DNA from: Misgurnus anguillicaudatus | Lineage: Eukaryota > Chordata > Actinopteri > Cypriniformes > Cobitidae | Assembly (NCBI RefSeq): GCF_027580225.2 | Contig: NC_073354.2 | Coordinates: 5,680,001-5,744,000 of the forward strand | Length of the DNA: 64,000 nt | Reading direction: 5' to 3' | Shown here: positions 27,494 to 38,886 of the stretch, one piece after another | Layout of the letters: each line of letters opens with the position of its first letter | Position numbering within the stretch: the stretch's first letter is position 1 | The notes under the pieces: model-generated | Databases searched by the model: none | What the model was told of the DNA's origin: nothing | Seen by the model: only the letters and a program-made list of their open reading frames with translations | Translations under genes and position numbers: made by a program

Positions 27494-28640
27494 GATGACA
27501 AGTACCATCAGGGTCGCGAGGAACAGGGGGCTCTGCCCCGTCACAAACGCGCCCCGAGGCCGAGAGGAGAACAGCTGAACCCAATGGTGTAGGGGATGCT
27601 ACATTCACTCTGTAGAACCTGGAGAAAGTACAGGGAGCAGACCATGTTGCTGCAGCACAAATTTCTGAAAGAGGAACTCCTTTAAGAGCAGCCCAGGAAG
27701 CGGCCACGCCCCTGGTCGAGTGGGCCACCAGATTAGCTGGAACTGGGAGATCTTGTCCAGAATAGGCTGCAGAGACAGTGTCCACAATCCAGTGGGATAA
27801 GGTCTGTTTAGACACAGGGAGCCCCAACTTCCTGTCACCAAAACAAACAAAAAGTTGGGTATGAGAGCGTCTCAGAGTCTGAGTGCGGGCAAGATAAGCC
27901 CGCAGCGCCCTCACTGGACATAAAGTAAGCAAGCTTGCATCCTCCGGTGGAAGAGCCGGGTCAAGCTGAAAGGAGCTTATCTCAATCACCTGGTTAAGAG
28001 TCTGATGGTTGACCACCTTAGGCAGAAAAGAGGGGTTCGGCCAGAGAGACACACCAGTGTTTTCGGCCTTCCATCTTAAACAGTCCTCACTAATGGAGAG
28101 AGCATGCAGTTCGCCAACCCTCTTAGCAGAACATATAGCCAAGAGAAAGGCTGTTTTGTGAGACAGAAACCTAAGTGTAGCCTGTTCTAGGGGTTCATAA
28201 GGAGCTTGAGTCAAGGCCTTCAGCACCAAGGGAAGCTCCCATGAAGGAGATCTAGGGGACCTGTATGGGCGTAGTCTACACACACCTTTAATGAACTGTG
28301 GCACCAAGGGATGTCTCCCTAAAGTAACACCCTCTACAGTTTTATGGAAAAGGGATATTGCAGAAGAATACACCTTAATGGTGCTAGACGCCCTCCCTGA
28401 GTCCAGAAGCGACTGAAGAAAGCGAAGAACATGTTGGACAGAGCAAGTTGCTGGATCCTCCTGCCTACTGCGACACTATCTTGAGAACACCCTCCACTTC
28501 TGGGCATAGTTAGAACGAGTGGAGGGAGCCCTGGCATTATCTATGGTGTGCAAAACCCCTTTATCTAGTCCCTGAGAGAGGGGCTGAGAAGGGGCCAAGC
28601 CCAGAGCTGCAAGATGGCTGGCTTCGGGTGCCATATTTGC
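27486..28640 (-). pseudogene. DIRS tyrosine recombinase (one in-frame stop)
   Basis: The frame runs through a SAM-like N-terminal part (SARAP-type region ARAPSTRSNYAQKWRVF near 28490), a TAG stop at 28476-28478, then 28373-27486 in the same frame. Motifs of phage-integrase-type recombinases are visible: arginine in KRVGELHAL (near 28115), HSTRGVAASWAALKG (H-x-x-R, near 27720) and tyrosine in TFSRFYRVNV (near 27620). It would insert the circular DNA copy. Without the stop the protein would be near normal length. The start is not defined because the frame stays open far upstream across RNase H. Confidence 0.88.
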
Positions 28641-30808
28641 CCCTCTGCCTGAGAAAGCAGGTCCGCCCTGACTGGCAGGGCCCAAGGCTCCCCATACACC
28701 AAGCGAAGGAGTGCAGGGAACCGATGCCTTCTTGGCCACCGAGGAGCTATCAGTAGCACCTTGTAATGGCCGATGGCGACCCTGTGGAGAACCTTGGGAA
28801 GCAGAGGGAACGGAGGAAAAGCATACAATAATCCTTCCGGCCACTCTCGAGATGCATCCAGACCCAGGGGACCTCCTTGACCCAGCATGGAGAACCACAT
28901 CTTGCAGTGGGTAGTCGTTGTTGATGCAAACAGGTCGGTCCGTGCCCTGCCAAACCGAGTCCACAGGAGGGCCACTACCTCCGGATGGAGTCTCCACTCT
29001 CCTGGGGGAGGGCCAGACCTGGACAGAAGGTCCGCTGCCTGGTTCAGAACTCCCGGAATGTAAATCGCCCTGAGCGAAGCCAGGTGTTGAATGGCCCAAA
29101 ACAGGAGTTCCTGTGCGACTTGGAGGCACTGTAGAGACCTGGTGCCTCCCTGGTGATTTATGTGATACACAGTGCAGGAACTGTCTGTTCTCACTAGGAC
29201 ATGTTTGTCCAGAATAAAAGGGAGGAGAGCCTTCAGAGAAAGGTGAACCGCCCTCAACTCCAAAACATTGATGTGTGCTTCCGTCCAAGGTGGTTCCCAC
29301 ACACCTCGCACCATCCTGCCTTCCCAGACTCCTCCCCAACCGGTCAGGGAGGCATCTGTTGTCACCACCGATCGGCGTTAAGGAATGAGCCCCAGAGGGA
29401 CTCCTTGGACCAAAAGTGCTTGGTCCCGCCACGGACACAGAGCTTGGAGGCATGTGCGTGACACACGAATTTTTACGTGCCTGTCCACCTTTGGGTGGAG
29501 TTTGAGGGCATTCAGCCATCTCTGCAGCGGCCGAGCCCTGAGAAGGCCTAAGGGTACGACAGCCACAGCAGCCGAAATCATGCCCAGCAGCTGCTGAAAC
29601 TGAACCAGTTTCACCCGCCTGCCCAGCTGAAATTGGTCCAAGAGGGTCAGAATCGATTGCACCCTCTGCATAGTGAGAGACGCTGACATTGTGACAGAAT
29701 TCAGACAGAGACCCAAAAAGACTGCCTGCTGCCTTGGCTCGAGGTTGCTTTTCTTCACATTCACTGTGAAGCCCAGGGACTGGATGTGTGAGAGAAGTGA
29801 CCTCGTGTCCTCTGAGACTTGGCTGGGAGATGGGGCGCAAACCAGCCAATCGTCCAAGTAGGGAAGGATTTTCATCCCTGACAGTAGGAGTGGAGACAAG
29901 GCAGCTCCTACCACCCGGGTAAACACTCTCGGGGAGAGGGACAGGCCAAATGGCAGGACCTTGAACTGGTATGCTTGTCCCTGGAAGGCAAACCGAAGAA
30001 AAGGCCAGTGGGCTGGGAAGATGGGCACGTGAAAGTATGCATCTCTTAGATCGATGGAGGTGAACCACTCTCCTCTCTCTAGAGATTCCAATACCTGATT
30101 TGTGGTCAGCATCTTGAAAGGCAAAACCTTCATGAAGGTGTTTAATCGCCTTAGGTCTAAGATGGGGCGCAACCCACCATCTTTTTTTGGAACGAGGAAA
30201 TACGTGGAATAAAAGCCAGCGAGCTGTTCGCTGGGATCGACTTTCATGATTGCATCCTTCTGTAGAAGGGTTAAAATTTCCTGTTTTAAAAACTGAGCCT
30301 GGACCGGATCCCTGACGAGAGTCATGCGGACCCGCGAGAAAGGAGGGGGACGGCACCGAAACTGTAGTCGGTACCCGTTTGATACCGTAGCCAGTACCCA
30401 CGGGTCTGAAATCTTTCTCACCCAGCTGTCCAGGCACAGCTGGGGACGAGTTTCGGCGGCTACCCCCATACCCCTAGGGGTGACCCCCATGAGGCCCTGA
30501 GCCTCTGGGGGGGCGCTTTCTCTGAGGAGTACCTCTGGCCGGAGGGTAGGGCCGAAAACCTTGCCTGCGTTGGGGTGGTTGTCCATAACCACCATCGGGG
30601 GGTGAGAACGCCACAGTCTGCTGCCTGCCATGCCCCCAATTGGGTTGGTGCGGAGGCCGGGAGCCCCTGGGCATATACCTGGCAACAGCAGCCCTGCCGA
30701 AAGTGCGTTGAACGCAATCTCTAGTTCGCCGAGACTGCTCAGCCTTATCCAACAATCCTTGGGAGTCAGGATGAAAAACTTGTCCTGGGACAACCGGCAT
30801 TTGCACAA
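28565..30808 (-). pseudogene. DIRS reverse transcriptase-RNase H (one in-frame stop)
   Basis: One frame holds the RT motifs FLVPKKDGGLRPILDLRRLN, FTSIDLRDAYFHVPI, LPFGLSLSPRVF and the catalytic ILPYLDDWLV (near 29850). A TAA stop lies at 29378-29380. RNase H follows in the same frame (TTDASLTGWGG, LELRAVHLSL, VRTDSS, IPGVLNQAADLLSR). The C-terminal extension (APRWPRRHRF, LLSQAEGQIWHPKP) is the conserved DIRS tail. It copies element RNA into DNA. The single nonsense change separates RT from RNase H, otherwise intact. Confidence 0.92.
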
Positions 30809-31998
30809 GCTCTTTCCGGATATTTTCCGGTAGAGACGTTTGCGCCAACCAAACCTGCCGTCGTGACATCATGGCTGACGCCATAGTGGACCCAATATCT
30901 CTAGTTAGCTGAGAATTGGTAACAAGGGCAGAATCCTTGTCATCGGGATTGGCAGTCTTCCTAAGGGCCGCCAACAAAATGGCAAGTACGTTACAAGAGC
31001 GAGCTGCCCATGTGGCATCATTGTAGATGTGACACACCAGACGGTCAGTCTTATCGCACTCAGACAGTGTGGAGTAACCAGACAGTGTGGAGTAGCCATC
31101 ACACGCTCCAGGCCCAGAGACGTCAAAGCTGCCATTTCCCGTTCAACCGGAGGCATATCTCCCATACCAGTGTCGGGAGCATATGGTATTTTAGCCAATC
31201 TCCGGCAGCCTGCATTGAACTGAGGGGCCCCACTAGGGGCGCTCCATGCCTTTCTTAGCATCTGCAAATAATCCCCAGCCACAGGGACCGAAACCGATTG
31301 CTGAGACTGGGAGATACCTGCCCACACTCCCTCCACCGGAGCCGGGGGCACAGTCGGAACATCAAGACCCACAATCTTTGCCGCACTCAACACCTTGGAG
31401 ATAATATCCATGGTTGAGGGCTCATTGTCACCTGGGTCGGACAAAGCAGACAGTCCATCTAAAAAATGGTCAGACTCAGCGGCCTCTTCAGCCTGCCCAC
31501 CACTTCCAAAAGGGGAGGCTGGGGCATAAAGAGAGAGGGCGTCAGGGTGATCCTCATCTCCCTGTTGATAGGAGGTCAACCTGTCAGGGGAGGAAACCCT
31601 TGAGGGTCCCGCCTCTGAAGTGGGCCTCGCCACAGAATGTTGAGCCTCAATCTTTCCCAAGCGATCAGACAAACCACGTATGGCAGCTAAGATCTGGGAC
31701 TGAGGGTCCGGTTGTGAATCTGAGCCTTGCCCCTTTCTGTGTTCAGGGGGGTGCTCACGTTTATGTTTCTTGGAGTGTTTTTTAGAAACACGTCCTGTGT
31801 CACCTAGTGATGGCTGTACCGCTGAAGCCTGAACAGATTTCTCAGGGCACGCTCCTCAGCAGACAGATCTAGCGCAGCTGTACAGGGATTCTCAATGTCC
31901 TCTAATAAATGAGTCATGCCTAAGCAAGAGGGGCATTCACGATGGCCATCACGGGCATCCAGTGCCACCCGACAAAAACGGCATAAATGTGACGACAT
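30474..31998 (-). pseudogene. DIRS gag-like ORF, frameshifted
   Basis: The start at 31998 (MSSHLCRFCRVAL) has CxxC plus GHRECPSCLG, a zinc-binding pattern usual at DIRS Gag N-termini. The frame stops at 31804, but a basic stretch continues in another frame (GRVSKKHSKKHKREHPPEHR). 31672-31050 is open, then the frame changes near 31050 after an 18-bp in-frame duplication. 31037-30474 encodes the C-terminal part, ending in a Gly/Arg/Pro-rich nucleic-acid-binding-like tail. At least two indels are needed to connect it. Confidence 0.75.
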
Positions 31999-32072
31999 CA
32001 CTATGATAAGTTTTAGTTTTTTTTTTTGCGAACAAAAAACCACAATAGTCAGGGCCCAACAGCTACGTATAG

Positions 32073-32549
32073 CTGGAAAAAGGGTAACAAAAGACAAACA
32101 GCAATACACACAGTATGCGTCCAATTACCTAATTAATTTAATAATTAATTAATTAATTAGTCTAACTGCTGGGCAGCTTCAATAAGTGACAAAACACAAA
32201 TTGGCAATGTTCTACAAACAGAAAAAGGCCAAACAATTTTTTTTTTTTTTTTATAATTTACTTTATATTTTATATTAACAAAAAACACACCTCCCCCATA
32301 TAAGGTGCGCGAACGCACGCTGGGGGGGGGAGTTAACAAACCCCACTTACTGCGGACAGCAAGCAAACGGGAATGAACTCAAAATAGTAATAGTAAAGGG
32401 TTTTTACTCCTGTAGAGAAAAAAACAACTCTCTGTCAATGGGAACACCACACACAATCCTCAGGGACACAAGGCACCTGCACAAAAAAGTGACGTATTAA
32501 GAACAGCGGAGTCCCAAAATAGTTTTGTGTCTCAAAATACACCACTTAC
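32073..32549 (-). other. Candidate spliceosomal intron in the DIRS 5' leader
   Basis: On the minus strand a strong donor (GACAG before GTAAGT, intron starting 32549) lies about 100 nt after the TATA-like box of the terminal repeat. An acceptor with pyrimidines (cctttttccag, intron ending 32073) lies about 75 nt before the gag ATG at 31998. Prediction only; DIRS elements with introns are known. Confidence 0.4.
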
Positions 32550-32575
32550 CTGTCTCGGATGAGGCGAGTAAAGCA

Positions 32576-32714
32576 AAGAGGAAGAGGCGTGGCCACCGGG
32601 GGGGTTTTTATAGACGGCGGCCAGGCCTCCCGAGGTCACATGACTTTGTTGATATTATGTCTCGAGGATAGGTTGAAGGATTGCATCATTCAAGGTAAGA
32701 CCGTGGTGACGGTC
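32576..32714. repeat. DIRS inverted terminal repeat, 5' end copy
   Basis: Complement of 27221-27359. Read on the minus strand it has TATAAAAA followed by a C-rich run, so it is the likely promoter side of the element. Unique extension 32715-32735 is mirrored in the ICR. Confidence 0.9.
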
Positions 32715-32834
32715 TGAGTGAGGTCGAAATAGATCAATTATTCCTTTCGTTCACGTCTGATATGCGCGCTCCTCGGCTCCGCTCTTCACGAGTAGGCTTG
32801 CTCTTGTGCTCATCAAAAAGTATATTAAATGTTT

Positions 32835-33153
32835 TAAATATACACAAATCCAAGGCACTCGAGTGAGAAAAATATTAAAAAGCCTTTAATACACTGGGCT
32901 ACATACAAAATTAAAAGGTAGATCTACGCGTTTCGGCTTACGCCTTCATCAGGATACACGGCGTAAGCCGAAACGCGTAGATCTACCTTTTAATTTTGTA
33001 TGTAGCCCAGTGTATTAAAGGCTTTTTAATATTTTTCTCACTCGAGTGCCTTGGATTTGTGTATATTTAGTATATTATTGCCTCTTAACGTCCAAAGAGC
33101 ACCAGTGTTTTTTACAAAGAAGACCAGTGTAGCACGCTCTGCTATTTCTCATA
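32835..33153. mobile_element. Perfect 110-bp-arm palindrome with 14-bp target duplication
   Basis: The arms 32835-32944 and 32960-33069 are exact complements around a 15-nt loop (ttcatcaggatacac). A non-palindromic tail (33070-33153) follows. The direct repeat TATATTAAATGTTT flanks the whole at 32821-32834 and 33154-33167. The motif 'acgcgtttcggcttacgcc' is at the loop end of each arm. Insertion class unresolved. Confidence 0.85.
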
Positions 33154-33700
33154 TATATTAAATGTTTATTTATTTGTCATTTCGTTTAACCCCAGAGTCT
33201 AACATTATTCTAGCAATTCCCTTTTTCTTTCTTTATTTAGTAAGTTAACTTAAATATGTGAGAACGAAAATATATTTTTAGTGATTTGCATGAAGAGAAT
33301 ATGATGTTAGAAGCTTCATTTTAAGCATTTAGTAGCCGTATTTATTTAAACACTTTAATGGGTTATTTAAAAAAGTATAAGTTTTTTTTGGGTTCATTTA
33401 TATTTCCTGTCACTGTGTGCATGTTCTTTTTTGTAGGCTATGAGAGCCCAATATTTTTTTTACCAAAAAGGCTTAATGTCATGTTGCATTACAATTTAAA
33501 GTATCAATAATGTCAAAAATGTGACGTGCAGTTCGGGTGTGTGTGTGTATGCTGTTTAAATTAGTGTTCTAAAGTTTTGACGAATTTTATAGACTTGTTA
33601 TAGTTTCTTATTCAAAAGTGACACCCATAGATTCAGGCCCACCCGGACTTAATCCATGCCCACCCATATGTCACGTTCTGCATCCGCCACTGCTTGGTTA

Positions 33701-34560
33701 TCCATTCCCAAGCCTTCCCGAGGCCTTTATTAAACTTCCCCGAAGAGGTCTCTTAATCCATCTCCAATTCCCGCTGTGTAAACTTCAATCTTTTTTCATC
33801 CTCTGTGTCAATAAAGACTCCTGATGAGTTTCTTACTGCTTCAGTGGAGTGAAATGAATAATAATGCTTATGGTTGTATCTACTGCAGGCACTTTTGTTT
33901 CCCTTGTTGTTGCATGATATGATTAGCGTTTCGAGATCTACCTCTCACTCCCCTCGGCTACGGTTCAATGTTGCGAGTTGCCGCTCTTGTCATTGGCAAG
34001 GACCCGTGAGACATGATGGTGGAGGGTGTTTGTAATGGGACCGGTGTAATAATGGTGAATGTAATGATGTTTGTGTGATCAGCCAACATCCACTGCTAGT
34101 TCTGCAGGCTATAGAGACCAAGACAGACACGTGTTTGTTTGACTAAGGATGTCCATCTAAACAGACCAGACTGAGACAGAGAGAGGAGGGCAGCAGTGTC
34201 AATGCAACATTACCATCAAGGGCTCAATCAGTCAAGCAAAAACAGCATGAGCCCAGTTATCTGCGGGAGCTAATTTTGGGTGAGATAAAGGTGTTTGGTG
34301 GAGAATACTGCCAAAGCTAAATAAAGGGGAGATATTCTGAAATATAAGAAATGTTTGCATATGTGTCTGTGCCTTACAAAAAGAAATGTGGTGGTACCAA
34401 TCATTTACTTACCCTCAAGTTGTTGTAACAAACACCATTTGATCCATAGGCCTATAGTGTTTTTTTATCTACTGTGAAAGTCAGTGGTGCCCCAGGCTTC
34501 TCCTGTTAACACACTTGAGGTCTTAATGTGTGTTCACAAAGATGTGCCAATGAATTAGAC
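33701..34560. other. Intergenic stretch without recognised gene
   Basis: Between the hAT element and the next MITE. The only recognisable piece is a weak GTTCACCC-family remnant (34395-34560, 'ttacttaccctcaagttgtt'). Short open frames show no family resemblance. Confidence 0.5.
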
Positions 34561-34581
34561 TTTAAGAAGACAAGACTTTAA

Positions 34582-34902
34582 AGGGCACCTATGCAAATTA
34601 TCATCTCCAACGTAAATATCTTTTCTTGGACTACAACAAACAGACGGATTGTAGGCAACAGTTTTCTTCCTGGGATTGCTGATGTAATAATTCCTCCCGG
34701 ACTCACAGCCTGTAAGTTAACGACTGTCAGTATTGCATTGTGAGCGAATCTTTGAAACATGGTAAGGAGCGTCACATTTCCGGCTGACGTAAGAGGTATT
34801 CAGGCCAATCACAACGTATAGATTAGCTGGCCAATCAGAGACAAAGGTTTTTTTAAATTGATGAGTTTTGAACAAAATTTTAAGCAATGAAATAATTGCT
34901 CT
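34582..34902 (-). mobile_element. TTAA-flanked MITE (AGAGCACCTATTA family), inverted copy
   Basis: TTAA at 34578-34581 and 34903-34906. The body 'aatcacaacgtatagattag' and 'tcttttcttggactacaac' is the reverse complement of parts of 4808-6184, and lacks the CpG-rich insert found there. Confidence 0.75.
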
Positions 34903-35389
34903 TTAATGAAACAATTTGTGCAAAAATTGTGTCATCATTTACATAATATTTTGCATCTTCTTCCAATATAGTATGACTTTTATTTTTTAATGGAACACAT
35001 AGAAAATAAAACAAAAGATTTGACTGCTCTGTCCCATACAATGAAAATAGATGGATGATGCTGTCGAAAAACAACCTTGAAGTCTTAAAGATTTAGGAGC
35101 TATGACAGAAGGAAACTGTATGTATTCAGATGCAATATAGCACATGAGTCATATACTGTAGAGCCCTAGACTACTTTTGTGGTTTATATGTAATACTTTT
35201 TTTGGACAATTTGTGCTCCATTTAGCAAAGAAAGTCATACTTTATGTGTACGACATAGTGCAAGTAAATGACATAATGTTAATTATGAGTGTACGACCCA
35301 AAATCGAAAAAGTGTGTAGTCTCATTGACACGCCGCTTAAAACCAAATAAACGGGATAAAACGTGGATGCAAACAACATGTAACTAAGG

Positions 35390-35634
35390 AGGAAAGTCTG
35401 AGTGAGTGAGTAAGTGAGTGACTGACTGTGTTTAGAGTTGGGAGAGGTGTGGTTTCACCGCGCGCGCGCGCGCTCTTTCTCTGGCGCGTGAACGGTAACG
35501 GTTACTTGATGTCCAGCGCTTGAGGAGAGAACGACACGCACATCTGTCTCAGGAAAATAAATAAGGCCACACTGAACGATTTGATGTTTCTTGCGAAAAT
35601 AACGATTAATGGCCATCACTTTTCATCATTTAAG
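35390..35634 (+). promoter_or_regulatory. tiam2: Probable tiam2 promoter and noncoding first exon
   Basis: A CpG-dense tract with CGCGCGCGCGCGCG at 35460-35473 precedes about 160 nt ending TTTAAG before a consensus donor GTAAGT at 35635. No long frame; the ATGs are followed by early stops, so it would be 5'UTR. Assignment to tiam2 is by position: the first coding exon lies 26.5 kb downstream on the same strand, and TIAM2 genes have long multi-exon 5'UTRs. Confidence 0.5.
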
Positions 35635-36547
35635 GTAAGTCAGAAACTTTTCTAAAATCTGTTCGTTTGCTTTGGAGTAACGCGTGTGAAATTTGAGACT
35701 GAAACAGTCAAGATCCGCGGAACACGGTGACATTTTAAGTAGGCTACACAATGGACATTACATCTAAATACAATATTGTGAAACAATGTACAAAATGTCA
35801 TCAGGCACAAAATGTCATCGTAAAATAGCATCATCATTGTGTATTAAAACACTGATTTTTTTTCTCCTGTCTTTTTGACAAACAAATGCTGAGGTGTCTC
35901 TATAGATTTTCTATCTTTTATTTTACATTAAGATTTCTTTACATTTTAAACAGAATAATGAAGCCACAGTTAAATGTCATTGCATTAGAAACAAAGGCTG
36001 TTTTAAGTATTTAAATAAGAAACGTTTAAAATAAAGTTATACTTTAAAATGAAGATATTTTCTGGTGGTCAGACTGTGACACCTGTGGTTATAGGGACAC
36101 CACCTGTGTGTGTGTGAGATGATGATTTTATTCAGTACATCCACTGAAATTCACCTTAATAGTTCAGAAACGTTTGAAGGAAACATAATGGCATTGTTTG
36201 TTTGCAAATGTCACTTGCTTTTATATATTTTAGTTTTAAATGCAAAGAAAACAGTATGTGCACATGGTTAGTTTTCCATAGAAAAATTGTAAGCTCAGAT
36301 TATAGTGTCATAGGTCCGCTCTCATTTGTCTTCATAATTAAAAGAGTTCAAGAGATTATCTTTCATTTGTTTCGGTTATTAAGGTTCAATTAGAAACAGT
36401 GAGCAGTGTAATGTTCACCCATATGTTCATTAATAGTTGGGGCTATTAATCATCAACACAACCTCTTAATGATTTACACTGCGCGAAATCCAGCTCATGT
36501 TGAGTCCACTCGCCTCCTTATTGTGTCTTTAGAGTCTCAACCCCCCT

Positions 36548-36551
<4 letters not shown>

Positions 36552-36586
<35 letters not shown>
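36552..36586. repeat. (CT)n microsatellite
   Basis: About 17 uninterrupted CT units in the first tiam2 intron. Confidence 0.9.
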
Positions 36587-36589
<3 letters not shown>

Positions 36590-37311
36590 GTCATGGAGTG
36601 TTTGTATGGATCTCAAAAAGCTTACAAAGACCAGCTGGATCCTCAGAGTGCAGCTGAGGTGAATGGGGCTCAAAGCATCAGCTGTGGACCCTGCTATCAT
36701 GGATAAACCCATGGATTTGAGTAAAGGAAACTCATCACACAGCGGTGTACAATTCAGCAGCGAGTTTACGGCACAAAGACGGATCTGTTGTAGAAACGTT
36801 ACCCCATAATCACCAGCACACACTCCACTGACATCCGACCAAAGCGATGTTTGATCAGAGCGCCCACATCATAATGCTATGCACACGCTGATGTATTTCA
36901 GTCTGTAATTGGAGTTACGCCTAAGACATACTGTACTGTACGAAATGCCAAATTTGTCATTGTTTTCCTAAAACGTCTTGTTAGCAGGCCTGTTTTGGGT
37001 CCTAAAAGTTTTGCGGATGTGACAAGGTGGAAAAAGAGTATAGAAGGATTTTCCTTTGGGTTAAATCACATGATCCCCAAAAATACAATTCCTCAGATTC
37101 ATGTAGTTCCAAACCTAAATGACTGAAAATATTTTCCATATAGTGAATGTAGACAGCAAGCAGGGTCTGTCCTGCTGCATAAAAATGGTCCGTGAAGTCT
37201 GTGTGCTATATTACAAATCGTCGAACATTTGTTATTTTGTGACACATCAATGCAACTTTACAAGGAACTGCTGCACAATACATGGTTGTTATATACAGTA
37301 GCATTCAAGTG

Positions 37312-37639
37312 CAGGGCTCCAGACTGCCATCAAATGGTCGCATTTTGCCACCAAAATTTGAGAGTGTGCCACTGAATTTTACATCCAGTAGCACATGTGC
37401 GACCAGTAAATTTGACCTTTTTTTGGGATGTGACACAGAATTTTAAACAGCACATTGTACTTTCTGCATCTATCATCAAAGTATTTATTAGTAATACAGT
37501 GTATTACTTAGTAGAAATGTGAATATTTGGTTAGCATGTTGATTTACAGTATGTGCCCCTAAATTTTCTGGTTGTGCCCCTAAAATTTTCAGTTGGGGGC
37601 CACTGTGCTCCTAGTGAAAAAAGTTAATCTGGAGCCCTG
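37312..37639. repeat. CAGGGCTCCAGACT MITE (hAT-like)
   Basis: The left end cagggctccagact and the right end 'ttaatctggagccctg' are inverted. Repeated 'gtgcccctaaattt' inside. The flanks share only AAGTG, so the target duplication is uncertain. Confidence 0.65.
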
Positions 37640-37699
37640 AAGTGGTCATGTAATTCTTTTTGATGTGAGAAATAAAGATAGGCTTGTGATAATGCGAGT

Positions 37700-37890
37700 G
37701 ACACAAATGCGCAAATAACTCTGGGGCACCATTCACTTACATAGTATTATTTTTTCCTAATATATGGAAGTCAGTGCCAGTGGTGCCGGTTACAAACCTT
37801 CTTTAAAATATCTTTATTTATATTCAGAAATGTATACAGGACCTGAGGGAGTAAATGCTGACAGTATTTTCATTTTTTTGGTGAACTATC
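37700..37890. repeat. Cyprinid GTTCACCC repeat, copy
   Basis: Core 'caccattcacttacatagta' and 'tatggaagtcagtgcc', end 'ttttttggtgaactatccc'. Confidence 0.6.
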
Positions 37891-38380
37891 CCTTCTGGAC
37901 TTTCAACAGAAGCTTTATGCTACTGCAGCGCTGTACAGGGAATTTGGGCTCGACAAGCTGTTGGGGTATCTTGATTGTAACAAATGAGCTTCTATGTTTG
38001 ATTTCAATTGAGCGTAAAAACCCAGGTATATGGCAAATGCATGGCAAGTTTATTTAGTGATGCTAATGTACCTGATAATTTTTGTTAGATTGTAAGCACA
38101 TGCAGCTGCAGCGTAGCAATGTAACGTCTAACGTTTCAAATGTTGAATTCTGTCCAAACATCTTTAGTTCTTGTAATATCTTTGCAAATTGCACGGCTAA
38201 TCTACGGTTTGTTTTCAAAGGCCCTGTGTTTTCCATTGAGTGTCACCCACGCATGGTAGTTATTATTACTGAATAAGAAATGACCCGCTAGTCAAAATTG
38301 TCTTTATTAACAATGAAACCTTAAATCCTGTAAAATGCTAAGCATCCCTATTTTTCACACTATTGCATGTAAATCTTCAG

Positions 38381-38886
38381 CCCAGTCACACGAAATTACG
38401 TACCTACAGTCACGTAATTTTTTTGATTCTTTTTCGTAATACTGTCATGAATTTCCGCATTTTTTCTTATCACGAATTTCTGTTTATGTGTCATTGTCAC
38501 GTATTGGTTGCTCAGCTGCTGTTTTGTCCTATTTTCTTACCATTGTCGGTTCGGTTTAGGGTTGGATTTACATAAAATGACATCCTTAAGCAAACCCAAC
38601 TCTAACCCTAATGCCGGGAGACATTTTTTTTAAATATAAAAAATAAATCAGAAAAAATAGTATAAAGTGCTTAAAGTGACATCCTAACGCAAACACCAAA
38701 TCTAACCCTAAACCGAAGCGAAAATGGTTTGAAAATAGAAAAAAGCAGTTGAGTAACCAGTATGTGACAATGACACATAAAAAGAAATTTGTGATACGAT
38801 CACAAAAAAACGCGGAAATTCGTGACATTATCATGAAAAAGAAAAAAAATTACGTGACTATAGGTAAATAATTTTGTGAGACTGGG
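38381..38886. mobile_element. MITE with CCCAGTCACACGAAATTACG ends
   Basis: The ends 'cccagtcacacgaaattacg' with 'agtcacgtaatttttt' and the complement 'ttacgtgactataggtaaat' to 'gtgagactggg' are inverted over about 45 bp. The interior is symmetrical ('acaaaatgacatccttaagc', 'aaagtgacatcctaacgc'). Confidence 0.75.

Larger units (their letters stand above)
27176..32735 (-). mobile_element. DIRS-type tyrosine-recombinase retrotransposon, nearly complete
   Basis: Read on the minus strand the order is 5' inverted repeat, gag-like ORF, reverse transcriptase/RNase H, tyrosine recombinase, internal complementary region, 3' inverted repeat. ATC occurs at both extremes (27176-27178, 32733-32735) and no target duplication is seen, as expected for DIRS elements, which integrate through a recombinase rather than an integrase. 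Lesions noticed: two frameshifts in gag, one stop in RT and one stop in the recombinase. It is GC-rich compared with its AT-rich host. Confidence 0.93.
26218..33692. mobile_element. hAT-type element split by a DIRS retrotransposon
   Basis: The perfect 8-bp direct repeat CTTGGTTA lies at 26210-26217 and 33693-33700. Left end CAGGCGCGGAGCTATGGGCG and, inverted, CAGTGGCGGATGCAGAACGT share CAG..GCGGA and a following GGGYGGGC. Its own sequence is about 26218-27175 plus 32736-33692 (about 1.9 kb less the palindrome insertion). No hAT transposase is visible, so it is nonautonomous. Confidence 0.82.

Noticed and set aside
28476..30437. 653-codon frame as an independent gene
   Set aside because: It is the upstream extension of the recombinase frame overlapping RT; no domain matches in its first 600 codons.
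27176..32735. Endogenous retrovirus or LTR retrotransposon
   Set aside because: No direct LTRs, protease, DDE integrase or env; termini are inverted and the integrating enzyme is a tyrosine recombinase.
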